Below, piece by piece: positions 7,946 through 16,598 of a DNA stretch of 64,000 nt. The notes under the pieces were generated by a model. The model did no database searches. It was not told where the DNA came from and was given only the letters and a program-made list of their open reading frames with translations. Each line of letters opens with the position of its first letter. The first letter of the stretch is position 1. The position numbers and the translations under genes were made by a program. Origin of the DNA: Microbacterium oryzae. GTDB taxonomy: Bacteria; Actinomycetota; Actinomycetes; Actinomycetales; Microbacteriaceae. Location of the stretch: positions 186,001 to 250,000 of the forward strand of contig NZ_JAUEPM010000004.1 of NCBI RefSeq assembly GCF_030406385.1. Direction: 5' to 3'.

Positions 7946-8665
7946 TCAGGCGCGCAGCCGCCGCCGCAGCGCCGCGATCGCGTCGGGGCTGCCCCCGGCG
8001 CCGAGGAACCACGCCTCCGTGCCGCCCGCGCCGTCCAGCCGGTCGAGGAGACCCTCCATCGCGCTCGCGGGCGCCGCGAAGATCTCCCTCGGGATGTCGA
8101 GCGCGAGCCTCGCCCCGACGGTCCACGCCGCCACGGTGCGGCGAGCGCGCGCGAGCACGCGAGGCATGTTCGCCGCAGTGCGCACGTAGTCGGCGACGAT
8201 GTCCTCCCGCGCGACTTCGGCGAGCGCGAGGGCGACCGCGATCGTGACGCCCGTGCGATCCTTGCCGGCCGTGCAGTGGACGAGCGCCGCGCCATCCGCC
8301 CCGGCGATCTCCTCGATCGCCCGCACGAGGAGCGCCGCCGCCTCGCCTTCGAGCATCGAGGCGTACATGCTGCCGAGCCCCGCGTGCAGCAGGCCGGTCC
8401 CGTCGCTCGCGTCGGCGTCCAGGGAGGCCCGCCCGCCGAGGAGCGGCAGATCGACGACGCGGCTGCGCCCGAGGAACGGATGCCGCTCGCTCTTCTCCGC
8501 CTCGTCGCGCAGATCCACGACGACCGCGGGCGGCCACGGCACGATGTCGGGCGCGGCGTCTCCCGAGTGCGGAGCGTCGCTGCGCAGCAGCGCTCCCGAT
8601 CGCAGCTGCGGGATGGCCGTCGCCACGTCGCGCAGGTTGGCCAGCCCGGAGGGGATCGCGTTCAT
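7946..8665 (-). CDS. Tyrosine-phosphatase-like protein (Y_phosphatase3 family)
   Basis: 239 residues with the P-loop HCTAGKDRTG (HCxxGxDRTG, the Cys-based phosphatase site) preceded by the PPAVVVDLRDEAEKSERHP segment that usually carries the general acid region. Family members (PtpB-like) remove phosphate from tyrosine, phosphoinositides or small organophosphates. The ATG at 8665 overlaps the TetR stop by ATGA, so it is the last gene of the phn-type operon. It is a diverged paralogue of the protein at 9321. Co-transcription with an organophosphorus importer suggests a small imported phospho-compound as substrate rather than a signalling protein (inference). Confidence 0.85.
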   Translation of the reverse strand: MNAIPSGLANLRDVATAIPQLRSGALLRSDAPHSGDAAPDIVPWPPAVVVDLRDEAEKSERHPFLGRSRVVDLPLLGGRASLDADASDGTGLLHAGLGSMYASMLEGEAAALLVRAIEEIAGADGAALVHCTAGKDRTGVTIAVALALAEVAREDIVADYVRTAANMPRVLARARRTVAAWTVGARLALDIPREIFAAPASAMEGLLDRLDGAGGTEAWFLGAGGSPDAIAALRRRLRA

Positions 8666-9324
8666 CGGTCCTCCTTCTCGGTGCCGGCGGCGATGCGGGA
8701 CGGGTCCACCGCCATCCCCCGCCACGCGACGATCAGCGCCTCGCGGCAGCGGACGGCCACCGCCGGGTCGTCCATGCCGACGCCGCGCACCACGGACTGA
8801 TAGTAGAAGACGCCGTTCATGAGGTCGATGCAGGCGTCGATGTCGATGTCGGCGCGCAGGTCGCCGCGCCGGATGCCCTCCTCGAGCAGCGCGGCCACGG
8901 CACCGCGGCGTCGTGCGACGTGCGAGCGCCAATACGCCTGCGCGAGCCTGCGATCCGTCATCGCCAGCCGGATGCGGAGGCGGAACCGCTCCTCGGTGTA
9001 GCCCGTCCCGGCGGCGCCGCTCGTGTAGCCGGCGACGAGCGCTTCCAGCAGGTCGCCCTCGAGCGGGATGCTCGGCACCTCTCGACCCACGTCCAGGGCG
9101 GCGGCCAGCAGGTCGGTCATGCTCGGCCAGCGCCGGTAGAGCGCTGCACGGCTCACTCCGCTGAGCTCGACGACCCGGCTGACGGTGACCTCCTCGCCGC
9201 GCTCGAGGAGTTCCGCCGCTGCCTCGAGGATCCGCTCGTCGTGCCCCTCCGCCCGCGGACGGCCGGGCCTGCGACGGTCAGGGTCGCGCTGCCGCGCGGC
9301 CCCGGGGACGGTGGCGTCGATCAC
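8662..9324 (-). CDS. TetR/AcrR family transcriptional regulator
   Basis: 220 residues. The N-terminal helix-turn-helix is at about residues 25-75 (ERILEAAAELLERGEEVTVSRVVELSG, then VSRAALYRRWPSMTDLL), followed by an all-helical ligand domain. It is embedded between the two phosphatase genes, with 4-base overlaps at both ends, so it is expressed with the transport operon and probably represses it. The 21-bp palindrome at 12682-12702 before phnD is the obvious candidate operator. Confidence 0.88.
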   Translation of the reverse strand: MIDATVPGAARQRDPDRRRPGRPRAEGHDERILEAAAELLERGEEVTVSRVVELSGVSRAALYRRWPSMTDLLAAALDVGREVPSIPLEGDLLEALVAGYTSGAAGTGYTEERFRLRIRLAMTDRRLAQAYWRSHVARRRGAVAALLEEGIRRGDLRADIDIDACIDLMNGVFYYQSVVRGVGMDDPAVAVRCREALIVAWRGMAVDPSRIAAGTEKEDR

Positions 9325-10082
9325 GCGAGCGCGCGCCGCCGCAGCCGCGCGATGAGGGCCTCGTCGAGTCCGGCCGCGCGCAGCGGCAGGAGGGGGTCGC
9401 CGTGGCGCTCGGTGAGGGCGGCGAGCAGACCTCGCATCGGCGCGGGTGAGAACTCGGCGCGGGCCGCGGCGCGGGCGGCCTCGTCCAGGTCGACGCCGAG
9501 CCTGAGCATGAGCGGCGTCATGATCGGGGCGATGCGGCGCATGATCGCGGCGGAGTTGGCGCCCGTGCGGACGTAGTCCGCGACGATGTCATCGTGCTCG
9601 GCGCCGAGGGCGAGCAGGATCGACGCGGCCAGCACGCCGGTGCGGTCCTGCCCGGCCGCGCAGTGGAACGCGACCGTGTCGGGGGCGTGCGCGATGATGG
9701 CGAGCGCCGTCACGATCTGCGGGGACGCACCCTCGACCATCCGCGCGTACATCTCCGCGAACTCGGCCTGCGCGAGCGGGATGTCGGCGCTCGCTCGCCC
9801 GATGCTGGCCATGAGGGGCACGTGGTGGTAGTTCACGGCGGCGTGGGCGGCGAGCGCGCCGCGACCGGTGAGGGCCACCTCGTCCGACGAGCGCAGGTCG
9901 ATGACGGCGCTGAGGCCTGCCGCGACGAGCTCGTCCGCGACCGCGCCGGTGACGATCGAGAGGTCGTCCGCCCGGATGGCGAAGCCCTCTCGCACCGCTC
10001 CCCCGGCGACGGGTATGCCGCCGAGATCGCGCAGGTTCACGGGCGCCGAGAGCGGGATGGCCGGGGCGTCGACGAGGGTCAT
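9321..10082 (-). CDS. Tyrosine-phosphatase-like protein (Y_phosphatase3 family), second copy
   Basis: 253 residues. The start APVNLRDLGGIPVAGGAVREG is the conserved N-terminus of Y_phosphatase3 proteins, and the P-loop is HCAAGQDRTG. The active Cys and Arg are present; Gln replaces the more usual Lys after Gly. The ATG at 10082 overlaps the permease stop (ATGA). Two paralogous phosphatases in one operon with a PhnCDE-type importer suggests sequential or alternative dephosphorylation of the imported compound. The true substrate is unknown. Confidence 0.85.
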   Translation of the reverse strand: MTLVDAPAIPLSAPVNLRDLGGIPVAGGAVREGFAIRADDLSIVTGAVADELVAAGLSAVIDLRSSDEVALTGRGALAAHAAVNYHHVPLMASIGRASADIPLAQAEFAEMYARMVEGASPQIVTALAIIAHAPDTVAFHCAAGQDRTGVLAASILLALGAEHDDIVADYVRTGANSAAIMRRIAPIMTPLMLRLGVDLDEAARAAARAEFSPAPMRGLLAALTERHGDPLLPLRAAGLDEALIARLRRRALA

Positions 10083-10936
10083 GTGATCTTCCTTCGGATG
10101 ATGGCGCTCGCCTGGTCGATGACCGTGACGAGCACGATGATGCAGATGACGATCGCGGAGAGGTGCCCGTAGTCGTACATCTTCATGGCGGTGGTGAGCT
10201 CGAGGCCAATGCCGCCCGCGCCGACCATCCCGAGGATGGTGGCGCCGCGCACGTTGCCCTCGAAGAGGAGGAGCGTGTAGGAGACCAGGAGGGGTGCGGC
10301 CTGCGGCAGCACGCCGTACTGGATGACCTGGCGCTGCGAGGCGCCGACGGCCTGCATGGCGGTGACGGGGCCGCGGTCCACGGCCTCCATCGCCTCGGCG
10401 AAGATCTTGCCGATCGATCCGATGGAGCCGATCGTCATCGCGAGGATGCCGGCGAAGGGCCCGAGGCCGACCGCCGAGACGAACATCAGGGCGAAGACGA
10501 GGTCGGGGAGCGACCGGATGACGTTCATGATCCAGCGCGTCGGGTAGTACAGCCACCTCGGCGCGAGGTTCGACGCGGCGCCGAACGCGACCACGAGCGA
10601 CAGCACGGCGCCCAGCACGGTTCCCACGATCGCCATCTGCAGCGTCTCGATGAGGAGGCGCACGATGACATCGAACTTGTCCCATGTCGGCGGGAAGAGG
10701 CGGGCGAGGAAGTCGCCCATGTTGACGGCGCCCTCGCCCAGCTTCGCGATGTCGAACTCCGCACCGACGGACGACCACACCAGCAGGATGGCCACGAGCG
10801 GCGCTCCCAGGAGGAATCGCGCGCGCGGGACACGGAAGGCGCGCTCCATCCGCGCGCGCTCGCGCGGGTCGAGCTGCGGATCGCGGATGGTTCCGCCTCG
10901 CGGGGCGGCCGTGCGTTCAGGCGATGCCGTCGACAT
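10079..10936 (-). CDS. phnE: Phosphonate/phosphite-type ABC transporter permease (PhnE family)
   Basis: 285 residues, about six membrane segments, with the ABC permease EAA-type loop EAMEAVDRGPVTAMQAVGAS in the middle and a C-terminal Gly-rich helix (MVGAGGIGLEL) typical of PhnE. A basic cytoplasmic N-terminus of about 40 residues precedes the first helix. It overlaps phnC by 20 bp. With PhnC and PhnD it forms a complete importer for a phosphonate, phosphite or organophosphate. Confidence 0.9.
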   Translation of the reverse strand: MSTASPERTAAPRGGTIRDPQLDPRERARMERAFRVPRARFLLGAPLVAILLVWSSVGAEFDIAKLGEGAVNMGDFLARLFPPTWDKFDVIVRLLIETLQMAIVGTVLGAVLSLVVAFGAASNLAPRWLYYPTRWIMNVIRSLPDLVFALMFVSAVGLGPFAGILAMTIGSIGSIGKIFAEAMEAVDRGPVTAMQAVGASQRQVIQYGVLPQAAPLLVSYTLLLFEGNVRGATILGMVGAGGIGLELTTAMKMYDYGHLSAIVICIIVLVTVIDQASAIIRRKIT

Positions 10937-11741
10937 CGTCGTCCTCCTCGCGGTGCGCGTAGATGGGCTCGAGCGCGGCGGCGTCGAGGTGAGAGGTCGG
11001 CGCCGAGACGAGCACCTCGCCGTGCCGCAGACCGACGACCCGGTCGGAGTGGGCGAGCGCGAGCGGCATGACGTGGAGGCTCACGAGCACGGGGATGCCG
11101 TCCTCCCGGGCGATCCGCTGCAGCAGCTCGAGCACCTGGTGCGACATCCGCGGGTCGAGGGATGCCACGGGCTCGTCCGCGAGGATGAGCTTCGGGTCCT
11201 GCATGAGCGCGCGGGCGATCGCCACGCGCTGCTGCTGGCCGCCGGAGAGCGACCGGGCCTCGTCGTTCGCCTTGTGCGCGATGCCCACGCGGTCGAGCAG
11301 CTCCAGCGCGCGGCGACGGTCGGCGCTCGAGAAGCCGCCGACGAGGTTGATCGTGCCCGCCCCGTGCAGCGCTCCGGTCAGCACGTTGGTCAGCACGCTG
11401 AGGCGCCCGACGAGGTTGAACTGCTGGAACACCTGACCGACGGAGGCGCGCACCGCGCGCAGCTGCCCGCGACGCAGGTTCGTCATGTCGAACCCGCCCA
11501 CCCGAACGGTGCCCGCGGTGATCGGGGCGAAGCCGGTGAGGCTCTTCATCAGGGTCGATTTGCCGGAGCCGGACGATCCGAGGAGGGCGACCATCTCGCC
11601 GGGAAGGAGGTCCAGGTCGACGCCGTCGAGGACGAGGGGGCCGTCGCCGTAGGCGACACGGAGCTCGCGCACGGAGACGAGCGGCAGCCGCTGGCGCAGC
11701 TCGCCCGTCGAGGGAGCGACGCCGACGGTGGAGACCCCCAT
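10917..11741 (-). CDS. phnC: Phosphonate/phosphite-type ABC transporter ATPase (PhnC family)
   Basis: 274 residues. Walker A GSSGSGKST, Q-loop VFQQFN, signature LSGGQQQR, Walker B LILADEPV with the following ASLDP D-loop, and the switch His in SLHVM. The NLVGRLSVLTNVLTG segment after the Q-loop is characteristic of PhnC. The ATG at 11741 overlaps the phnD stop (ATGA). It energises the PhnE channel. Confidence 0.92.
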   Translation of the reverse strand: MGVSTVGVAPSTGELRQRLPLVSVRELRVAYGDGPLVLDGVDLDLLPGEMVALLGSSGSGKSTLMKSLTGFAPITAGTVRVGGFDMTNLRRGQLRAVRASVGQVFQQFNLVGRLSVLTNVLTGALHGAGTINLVGGFSSADRRRALELLDRVGIAHKANDEARSLSGGQQQRVAIARALMQDPKLILADEPVASLDPRMSHQVLELLQRIAREDGIPVLVSLHVMPLALAHSDRVVGLRHGEVLVSAPTSHLDAAALEPIYAHREEDDDVDGIA

Positions 11742-12661
11742 CAGCCGAGGTCCGAGATGTCGACGTCGGCGACCGCGGCGATGTCGACGAACGGCTGGAA
11801 GATGTCGTCCGAGGGTTCGAGGATCGGCTCGGTGCCCTGCATCGCCTCGAACATCGCGCCGAGCTCGTCGGCGTTCTCCTCGACGAAGACCTCCGGCAGC
11901 GCCTCGAGCAGCAGCTCGCGCTTGTCCTCGGCGAGATCCTGGTCGGCGAGGACGGTGACCGCGACCGGCATCGACGCGCTCTCGCCGATCGAGCGGGTCT
12001 CCCCCTCCTCGAAGGGGAACATGGGGTCGCCGGCCCCCGCCATCTTCGGGAAGATCGTCGACGTGCAGGCCACGTCGACCTGTCCCTCCTGCAGGGCGAT
12101 GAAGCTCATGTCGTGCCCGCCGGAGAAGGTGGCGGTGTAGTCGACATCCTTCTCCAGACCTGCGTCGTGCAGCATCGACACCGGCATGAAGTAGCCGGAG
12201 CTCGAGGCGGGGTCGGCGAAGGCGACGACCGTCTCGGGGGTGATGTCCTCGAGGGACTGCAGGGGCGAGTCGTCGAGCACGAGGCAGGTCGACACCGGGT
12301 CGTCGTTGCCGGGCCACGCCACGAGCGAGTCGACCTCGCCGGTGTTGACGGCGAGCGCCGAGGGGAAGCCGCTCATGAAGCCGATGTCGACGTGGTGGTT
12401 GCGGAGGGCCTCGACGACCGCGGTGTAGTCGGGCACGTCGACGATCTCGACCTCGCGCCCGGTCTCCTGCTGCACGAGCTCGGAGAAGGCCTCGATCGGA
12501 TTGGCGGCGCTGGGGTCATCGCCGAGCGGGGTGGTCGCGAAGGTGATGGGGGCATCGGAGTCAGCCGCCGCAGCGGCTTCCGAGGAGGAGCTCGAGCAGC
12601 CGGAGAGGGCGACGGCTCCGAGTGCGAGCAGTCCGAGGGCGGGGAGGGCGCGGACGCGCAT
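11741..12661 (-). CDS. phnD: Phosphonate/phosphite-type ABC transporter substrate-binding lipoprotein (PhnD family)
   Basis: 306 residues with an N-terminal lipoprotein signal (lipobox LSGC at about residues 17-20) and a Ser/Ala-rich linker. The periplasmic-binding fold has PhnD-like features: FATTPLGDDP near the start, VEALRNHHVDIGFMSG, and SSSGYFMPVSML. I chose the ATG at 12661 (MRVRALPALG), which follows a GAAAGGA ribosome site; the frame stays open 17 codons further, but that extension covers the operator. It is the first gene of the six-gene operon. Confidence 0.9.
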   Translation of the reverse strand: MRVRALPALGLLALGAVALSGCSSSSSEAAAAADSDAPITFATTPLGDDPSAANPIEAFSELVQQETGREVEIVDVPDYTAVVEALRNHHVDIGFMSGFPSALAVNTGEVDSLVAWPGNDDPVSTCLVLDDSPLQSLEDITPETVVAFADPASSSGYFMPVSMLHDAGLEKDVDYTATFSGGHDMSFIALQEGQVDVACTSTIFPKMAGAGDPMFPFEEGETRSIGESASMPVAVTVLADQDLAEDKRELLLEALPEVFVEENADELGAMFEAMQGTEPILEPSDDIFQPFVDIAAVADVDISDLG

Positions 12662-12681
12662 GGGGTGTCCTTTCGGGAGGA

Positions 12682-12702
12682 GATATCGCGACTGGCGATA
12701 TC
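12682..12702. promoter_or_regulatory. Palindromic operator candidate for the TetR regulator of this operon
   Basis: GATATCGC-N5-GCGATATC, a perfect 8+8 inverted repeat, lies 20-40 bases before the phnD start in the 5' region of the operon that encodes its own TetR protein. Size and symmetry fit a TetR dimer site. A weak -35 (TTGCCT) lies just upstream on the minus strand. Confidence 0.6.
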
Positions 12703-12824
12703 GGAAAGGCAACCGCGCTCAGGTGACCGGGAATTGCGAGACCGACGGACTCGGAAGGGAACCTCGGGTGAACGTCCGGTGACGCCGGCCCTGGCCGCGG
12801 CCTCGGGCGCTCCCGCGCCTCCAG

Positions 12825-12830
12825 TAGCGT
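12825..12830 (+). promoter_or_regulatory. Leaderless -10 hexamer for the 369-aa membrane protein
   Basis: TAGCGT seven bases before the ATG at 12838; no ribosome site is evident. Confidence 0.45.
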
Positions 12831-12837
12831 GAGGCGC

Positions 12838-13947
12838 ATGTCCGACACGACTCAGGGGGTGCCGTTCGACGCGCGCGCTCTCACCGAGCCCGTCGATCCA
12901 GCCGACGCCAAGGCGTTCGCCGCGGAGCTGTCCCGCCGTCATCCCCGCACGAGCACGGCCGCCGTCCTGGGCGTCGTGGCCGTGGTCGCCGTGGCCCTCG
13001 TGCTGGTCGTCGTCGGGGGTGGAGTCCTCTTCGCGGTCGGCGCGCTGATCGCCGACGGCTCCGCGAATGCGGGCGGCCTCATCCCCCTCATCGGCGCCGC
13101 CATCATCGGCGGCGGCCTGGTCTGGGCCGTCGCCGCGTACCTCCGCGCGCAGCGCGTGCGCCGCTACCGCCTCGACCGTTTCGCGCGCGCGAACGGCATG
13201 TCGTACCTCCCCGCGCAGAGCACGCCCGCTCGCCCCGGCATGATCTTCGGCCTCGGACACTCCCGCCGCGCCGAGGACATCCTCCGGGGCGAGGCGCCGC
13301 GCTTCGCGGAGTTCGCGAACTACGAGTACACGACGGGCTCCGGCAAGCACAAGACAACCCATCGCTGGGGATACGTCGCCATCCGCCTGGATGCGCCCCT
13401 GCCGCACATCGTGCTCGACGCGACCGGCAACAACAGCGTCTTCGGATCGAACCTGCCCGTCGGCTTCCGGCGCGATCAGCGCCTGTCGCTCGAGGGCGAC
13501 TTCGACGAGCACTTCGCCCTGTACTGCCCCGAGGGGTACGAGCAGGACGCGCTCTACCTCTTCACGCCCGACATCATGGCGCGCTTCCTCGACCACGCCG
13601 GGCAGCTCGACGTGGAGATCGTCGACGACTGGATGTTCCTCTACACGCGGCGGAAGGTCACCACGCTCGACCCGGCGACGTGGGCGTGGCTCTTCTCCGT
13701 CGTGGGCGCGCTGATCGGCAAGCTCGACCAGTGGGGGCGCTGGCGCGACGACCGCCTGACAGGCGCCCTCCGGCCGGTCGCCGCGGGAGTGGCGCCCGCG
13801 CTGTCGGCCGCCCCCGCGCTGACGCCGCCGCGCGGGGTCGCCGCACCGGGCCGCCGTCTGCGGCGGCGCTTCCCGTGGCTCGTGCTCGTCGCCGTCATCG
13901 CGGGCGTCGCCTTCTTCGTGCTCGACGTACTCGGAAGCGGCGGCTGA
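12838..13947 (+). CDS. Hypothetical membrane protein, 369 aa
   Basis: An acidic N-terminal stretch of about 40 residues is followed by two hydrophobic helices (VLGVVAVVAVALVLVVVGG and a second at about residues 80-100). Next comes a soluble domain of about 200 residues with FANYEYTTGSGKHKTTHRWGYVAI, which resembles uncharacterised actinobacterial proteins. A Pro/Ala-rich linker and a final membrane helix near the C-terminus (FPWLVLVAVIAGVAFFVLDVLG) complete it. I do not recognise a named domain. The ATG at 12838 is preferred because of the leaderless promoter. Confidence 0.7.
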   Translation: MSDTTQGVPFDARALTEPVDPADAKAFAAELSRRHPRTSTAAVLGVVAVVAVALVLVVVGGGVLFAVGALIADGSANAGGLIPLIGAAIIGGGLVWAVAAYLRAQRVRRYRLDRFARANGMSYLPAQSTPARPGMIFGLGHSRRAEDILRGEAPRFAEFANYEYTTGSGKHKTTHRWGYVAIRLDAPLPHIVLDATGNNSVFGSNLPVGFRRDQRLSLEGDFDEHFALYCPEGYEQDALYLFTPDIMARFLDHAGQLDVEIVDDWMFLYTRRKVTTLDPATWAWLFSVVGALIGKLDQWGRWRDDRLTGALRPVAAGVAPALSAAPALTPPRGVAAPGRRLRRRFPWLVLVAVIAGVAFFVLDVLGSGG

Positions 13948-13998
13948 GGCGTCAGGCGACGGCGTCAGTCGAGGCGGCCGCGTGAGTCGTGGCGGCGG

Positions 13999-14820
13999 TC
14001 AGGCGACCGCGGCCTCGCGCTCCAGCCGCCGTCCTGACGCGCGGTACCACTGGGCGCAGAAGACGACGACGATCGCGAGCTCGACCACCCCGCCGACGTA
14101 GTACATCGTCTGCGCGCCGAGCTGGCCATCCGCCAGCCCCGCCGAAGCCGGCGGGTTCGCGAAGAGGTGCTTCGCGAGCACGGCATGCGCGGCCATCGTC
14201 AGCACGAGAACCACTGCGCGCAGAACGCGGCTGGTCGGATGCGGGTCGGGGTCGACGCCGACGATGGATGCTGTGAAGAGGTAGCCGACGATCACGCTGT
14301 GCACGTGGACGAAGACGTGCACGAGCGCGCTCCCGTGCGCGGCGTCGTAGATCCAGGTGGCGTAGACGAGCCAGAGGCTCACGGCCGAGACGACGCCCAT
14401 CGTCACGGGGTGGACGAGCAGGCGGATGGGGAGGCTTCCGAGCAGCCGCGAGAGGCGCCGGGCGGGCGTGGTGTCGAGCGTCCGCAGGGCGAGGGTGACC
14501 GGGGCCGCCAGCACGAGGAGGAGCGGGGCGAGCATGCCCCCCACGACGTGGCCCAGCGCGTGGGCGACGAAGCTCTCGTGGGATGCGGCCGCGAACGGCC
14601 CGAGAATCGGGGCGGCGGCCGCGACCAGGCCGGCGCACCAGAGCGCCACCCGGTACCAAGGCCAGGGGCGGCCGTTCCGGCGCGAGGACAGCGCGCCGCC
14701 GATGTAGACCACGACGAGGAGGGTCGCCGGGATGAGGATGATCGTGTCGAGACCCGCGGCCGCGCCGTGCTCGTGCACCTCTGCCACCGCCCTTGCGGCG
14801 GTCCGAGCCAGGGCGGTCAT
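13999..14820 (-). CDS. Cytochrome c oxidase assembly protein (CtaG/Caa3_CtaG family)
   Basis: 273 residues, about seven membrane segments. The family is recognised by the His-rich membrane motifs (SHESFVAHALGHVVGGMLAP, then HVFVHVHSVIVGYLF), which resemble the copper-linked CtaG/Caa3 assembly proteins of Gram-positive bacteria. The ATG at 14820 overlaps the stop of the DUF2243 gene (ATGA). The two form a conserved actinobacterial pair of unknown joint function, probably linked to oxidase assembly or copper. Confidence 0.82.
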   Translation of the reverse strand: MTALARTAARAVAEVHEHGAAAGLDTIILIPATLLVVVYIGGALSSRRNGRPWPWYRVALWCAGLVAAAAPILGPFAAASHESFVAHALGHVVGGMLAPLLLVLAAPVTLALRTLDTTPARRLSRLLGSLPIRLLVHPVTMGVVSAVSLWLVYATWIYDAAHGSALVHVFVHVHSVIVGYLFTASIVGVDPDPHPTSRVLRAVVLVLTMAAHAVLAKHLFANPPASAGLADGQLGAQTMYYVGGVVELAIVVVFCAQWYRASGRRLEREAAVA

Positions 14821-15284
14821 GCGCGGCGCCGCGCGCGGACGTCGCGCGTCTTCACGATGAGCACGATGCCCGCGGCGAGGAGCACGATGGCCGGCGCGTT
14901 CCAGGCGATGTCGTAGGGGAGCACGTTCTCGACGTAGCGGACCTGGTGGAGCCGGAGGACCTTGTGCTGGACGATGCCGTCGTAGAGCTGGAATGCGCCC
15001 GCACCGAGGAGCACCCCGCCCCACCAGCGGTGCCACCGGAGCGCGTGCCGTCTCCGCAGGTCGGCGAGGAGGAACAGTCCCGCCACCGTGCCGAACCAGC
15101 TCAGGGCGTGGAAGAGGCCATCCGACACGAGGCCCGCGGCGGGAGTGCCGCGGTCGTAGAAGTGGTGCCAGTGCAGCAGCTGGTGGAACACGGCCTCGTC
15201 GATGAACGCGACGAGGCCGATGCCGAACAGCACCCCCGACCAGGCGTTCTGCGCGCTGCGCGTGTCACGAGTGGCATCGACCAT
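14817..15284 (-). CDS. DUF2243 family membrane protein
   Basis: 155 residues with four hydrophobic helices. The motifs FIDEAVFHQLLHWHHFYD and LYDGIVQHKVLRLHQVRY, rich in His and acidic residues, are the DUF2243 signature. The function is unknown. It is translationally coupled (ATGA) to the CtaG-like gene downstream, which suggests a metal- or oxidase-related role because conserved intramembrane histidines are abundant in both proteins. The start is the ATG at 15284. Confidence 0.85.
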   Translation of the reverse strand: MVDATRDTRSAQNAWSGVLFGIGLVAFIDEAVFHQLLHWHHFYDRGTPAAGLVSDGLFHALSWFGTVAGLFLLADLRRRHALRWHRWWGGVLLGAGAFQLYDGIVQHKVLRLHQVRYVENVLPYDIAWNAPAIVLLAAGIVLIVKTRDVRARRRA

Positions 15285-15438
15285 GGGTCCACCCTGCCGC
15301 GATCCGCTCCCGAGGTGAAGAGCGTGGACATCCCACCCCGCCCCTGCTAGCTCGCCTCTGACACAGCCCCCGGCCATCCGCAACCCCCTCCCGGCTTCCG
15401 GCGACGCTTCGCAGACTCGCAGGAGACGAGGAGGACAT

Positions 15439-16587
15439 ATGAAGGCGTTGACGTATCGAGGCCCGTACAAGATCCGCGTCGAGGAGAAGCCCGATCCGCG
15501 CATCGAGCATCCGAACGACGCGATCGTGCGCGTGACGCGCGCCGCGATCTGCGGTTCGGACCTGCACCTGCTGCACGGCATGCTCCCCGACACCCGCATC
15601 GGGCACACGTTCGGGCACGAGTTCATCGGCATCGTGGAGGAGGTCGGCCCGTCGGTGCAGCGGCTCTCCGTGGGCGACAAGGTCATGGTGCCGTTCAACA
15701 TCTTCTGCGGCTCGTGCGTGTTCTGCCAGCAGGGGCTGTTCTCGAACTGCCACAACGTGAACGCGAACGCGACGGCGGTCGGCGGCATCTACGGCTACTC
15801 GCACACCGCTGGCGGGTACGACGGCGGTCAGGCCGAGCGCGTGCGCGTGCCGTTCGCGGATGTCGGACCCATGATCATCCCCGAGTGGCTGCACGACGAG
15901 GACGCGCTGATGATCACCGACGCGTTCTCGACCGGGTACTTCGGCGCCCGGCTCGGGCACATCAAGGAGGGCGACACGGTCGCCGTCTTCGGCGCAGGGC
16001 CCGTGGGGCTCGCTGCCGCCCGCTCGGCCTGGCTGATGGGCGCCGGTCGCGTCATGGTGCTCGACCACCTCGACTACCGGCTCGAGAAGGCGCGCTCGTT
16101 CGCATACGCCGAGACGCATGCGCTGTCGGAGATCGGCGACCCCGTGCTGCATATGAAGCGCGAGACCGACCACCTCGGCGCCGACGTCGTCATCGACGCG
16201 GTGGGCGCCGAGGCTGATGGCACGGTCATGCAGCACGTCACATCCGCCAAGCTCAAGCTGCAGGGCGGCTCGCCGGTCGCGCTCAACTGGGCGATCGACT
16301 CGGTCCGGAAGGGCGGCAACGTCTCGGTCGTCGGCGCGTACGGACCCATCCACAGCGCGGTGCGCTTCGGCGACGCGATGAACAAGGGGCTGACCATCCG
16401 CGCCAACCAGACGCCGATCCGCATGATGTGGCCGGCCATCCTGGATCACATCCGCGCTGGCCGGATCTCGCCGCGCGAGATGATCACGCACCGGATCCCC
16501 CTCGATGACATCGTCGAGGGCTATCACATGGTCTCGGCGAAGCTCGACGACTGCGTGAAGACGGTCATCGAAGTCTCGGACAGCTGA
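15439..16587 (+). CDS. Zinc-dependent alcohol dehydrogenase (MDR family)
   Basis: 382 residues. The catalytic zinc ligands are in AAICGSDLHLLHG and GHTFGHEFIG. All four structural-zinc cysteines are in CGSCVFCQQGLFSNC. The Rossmann motif GAGPVGLAAA is at about residue 180. The long form, with a segment after residue 200 (DHLGADVVIDAVGAEADG), resembles glutathione-independent formaldehyde dehydrogenases and related enzymes. A ribosome site GAGGAGG lies just before the ATG. The alcohol substrate is unknown. The downstream gene is probably co-transcribed (11 bp), and an aldehyde dehydrogenase lies convergent about 1 kb away. Confidence 0.9.
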   Translation: MKALTYRGPYKIRVEEKPDPRIEHPNDAIVRVTRAAICGSDLHLLHGMLPDTRIGHTFGHEFIGIVEEVGPSVQRLSVGDKVMVPFNIFCGSCVFCQQGLFSNCHNVNANATAVGGIYGYSHTAGGYDGGQAERVRVPFADVGPMIIPEWLHDEDALMITDAFSTGYFGARLGHIKEGDTVAVFGAGPVGLAAARSAWLMGAGRVMVLDHLDYRLEKARSFAYAETHALSEIGDPVLHMKRETDHLGADVVIDAVGAEADGTVMQHVTSAKLKLQGGSPVALNWAIDSVRKGGNVSVVGAYGPIHSAVRFGDAMNKGLTIRANQTPIRMMWPAILDHIRAGRISPREMITHRIPLDDIVEGYHMVSAKLDDCVKTVIEVSDS

Positions 16588-16598
16588 GGAGGATGCAC

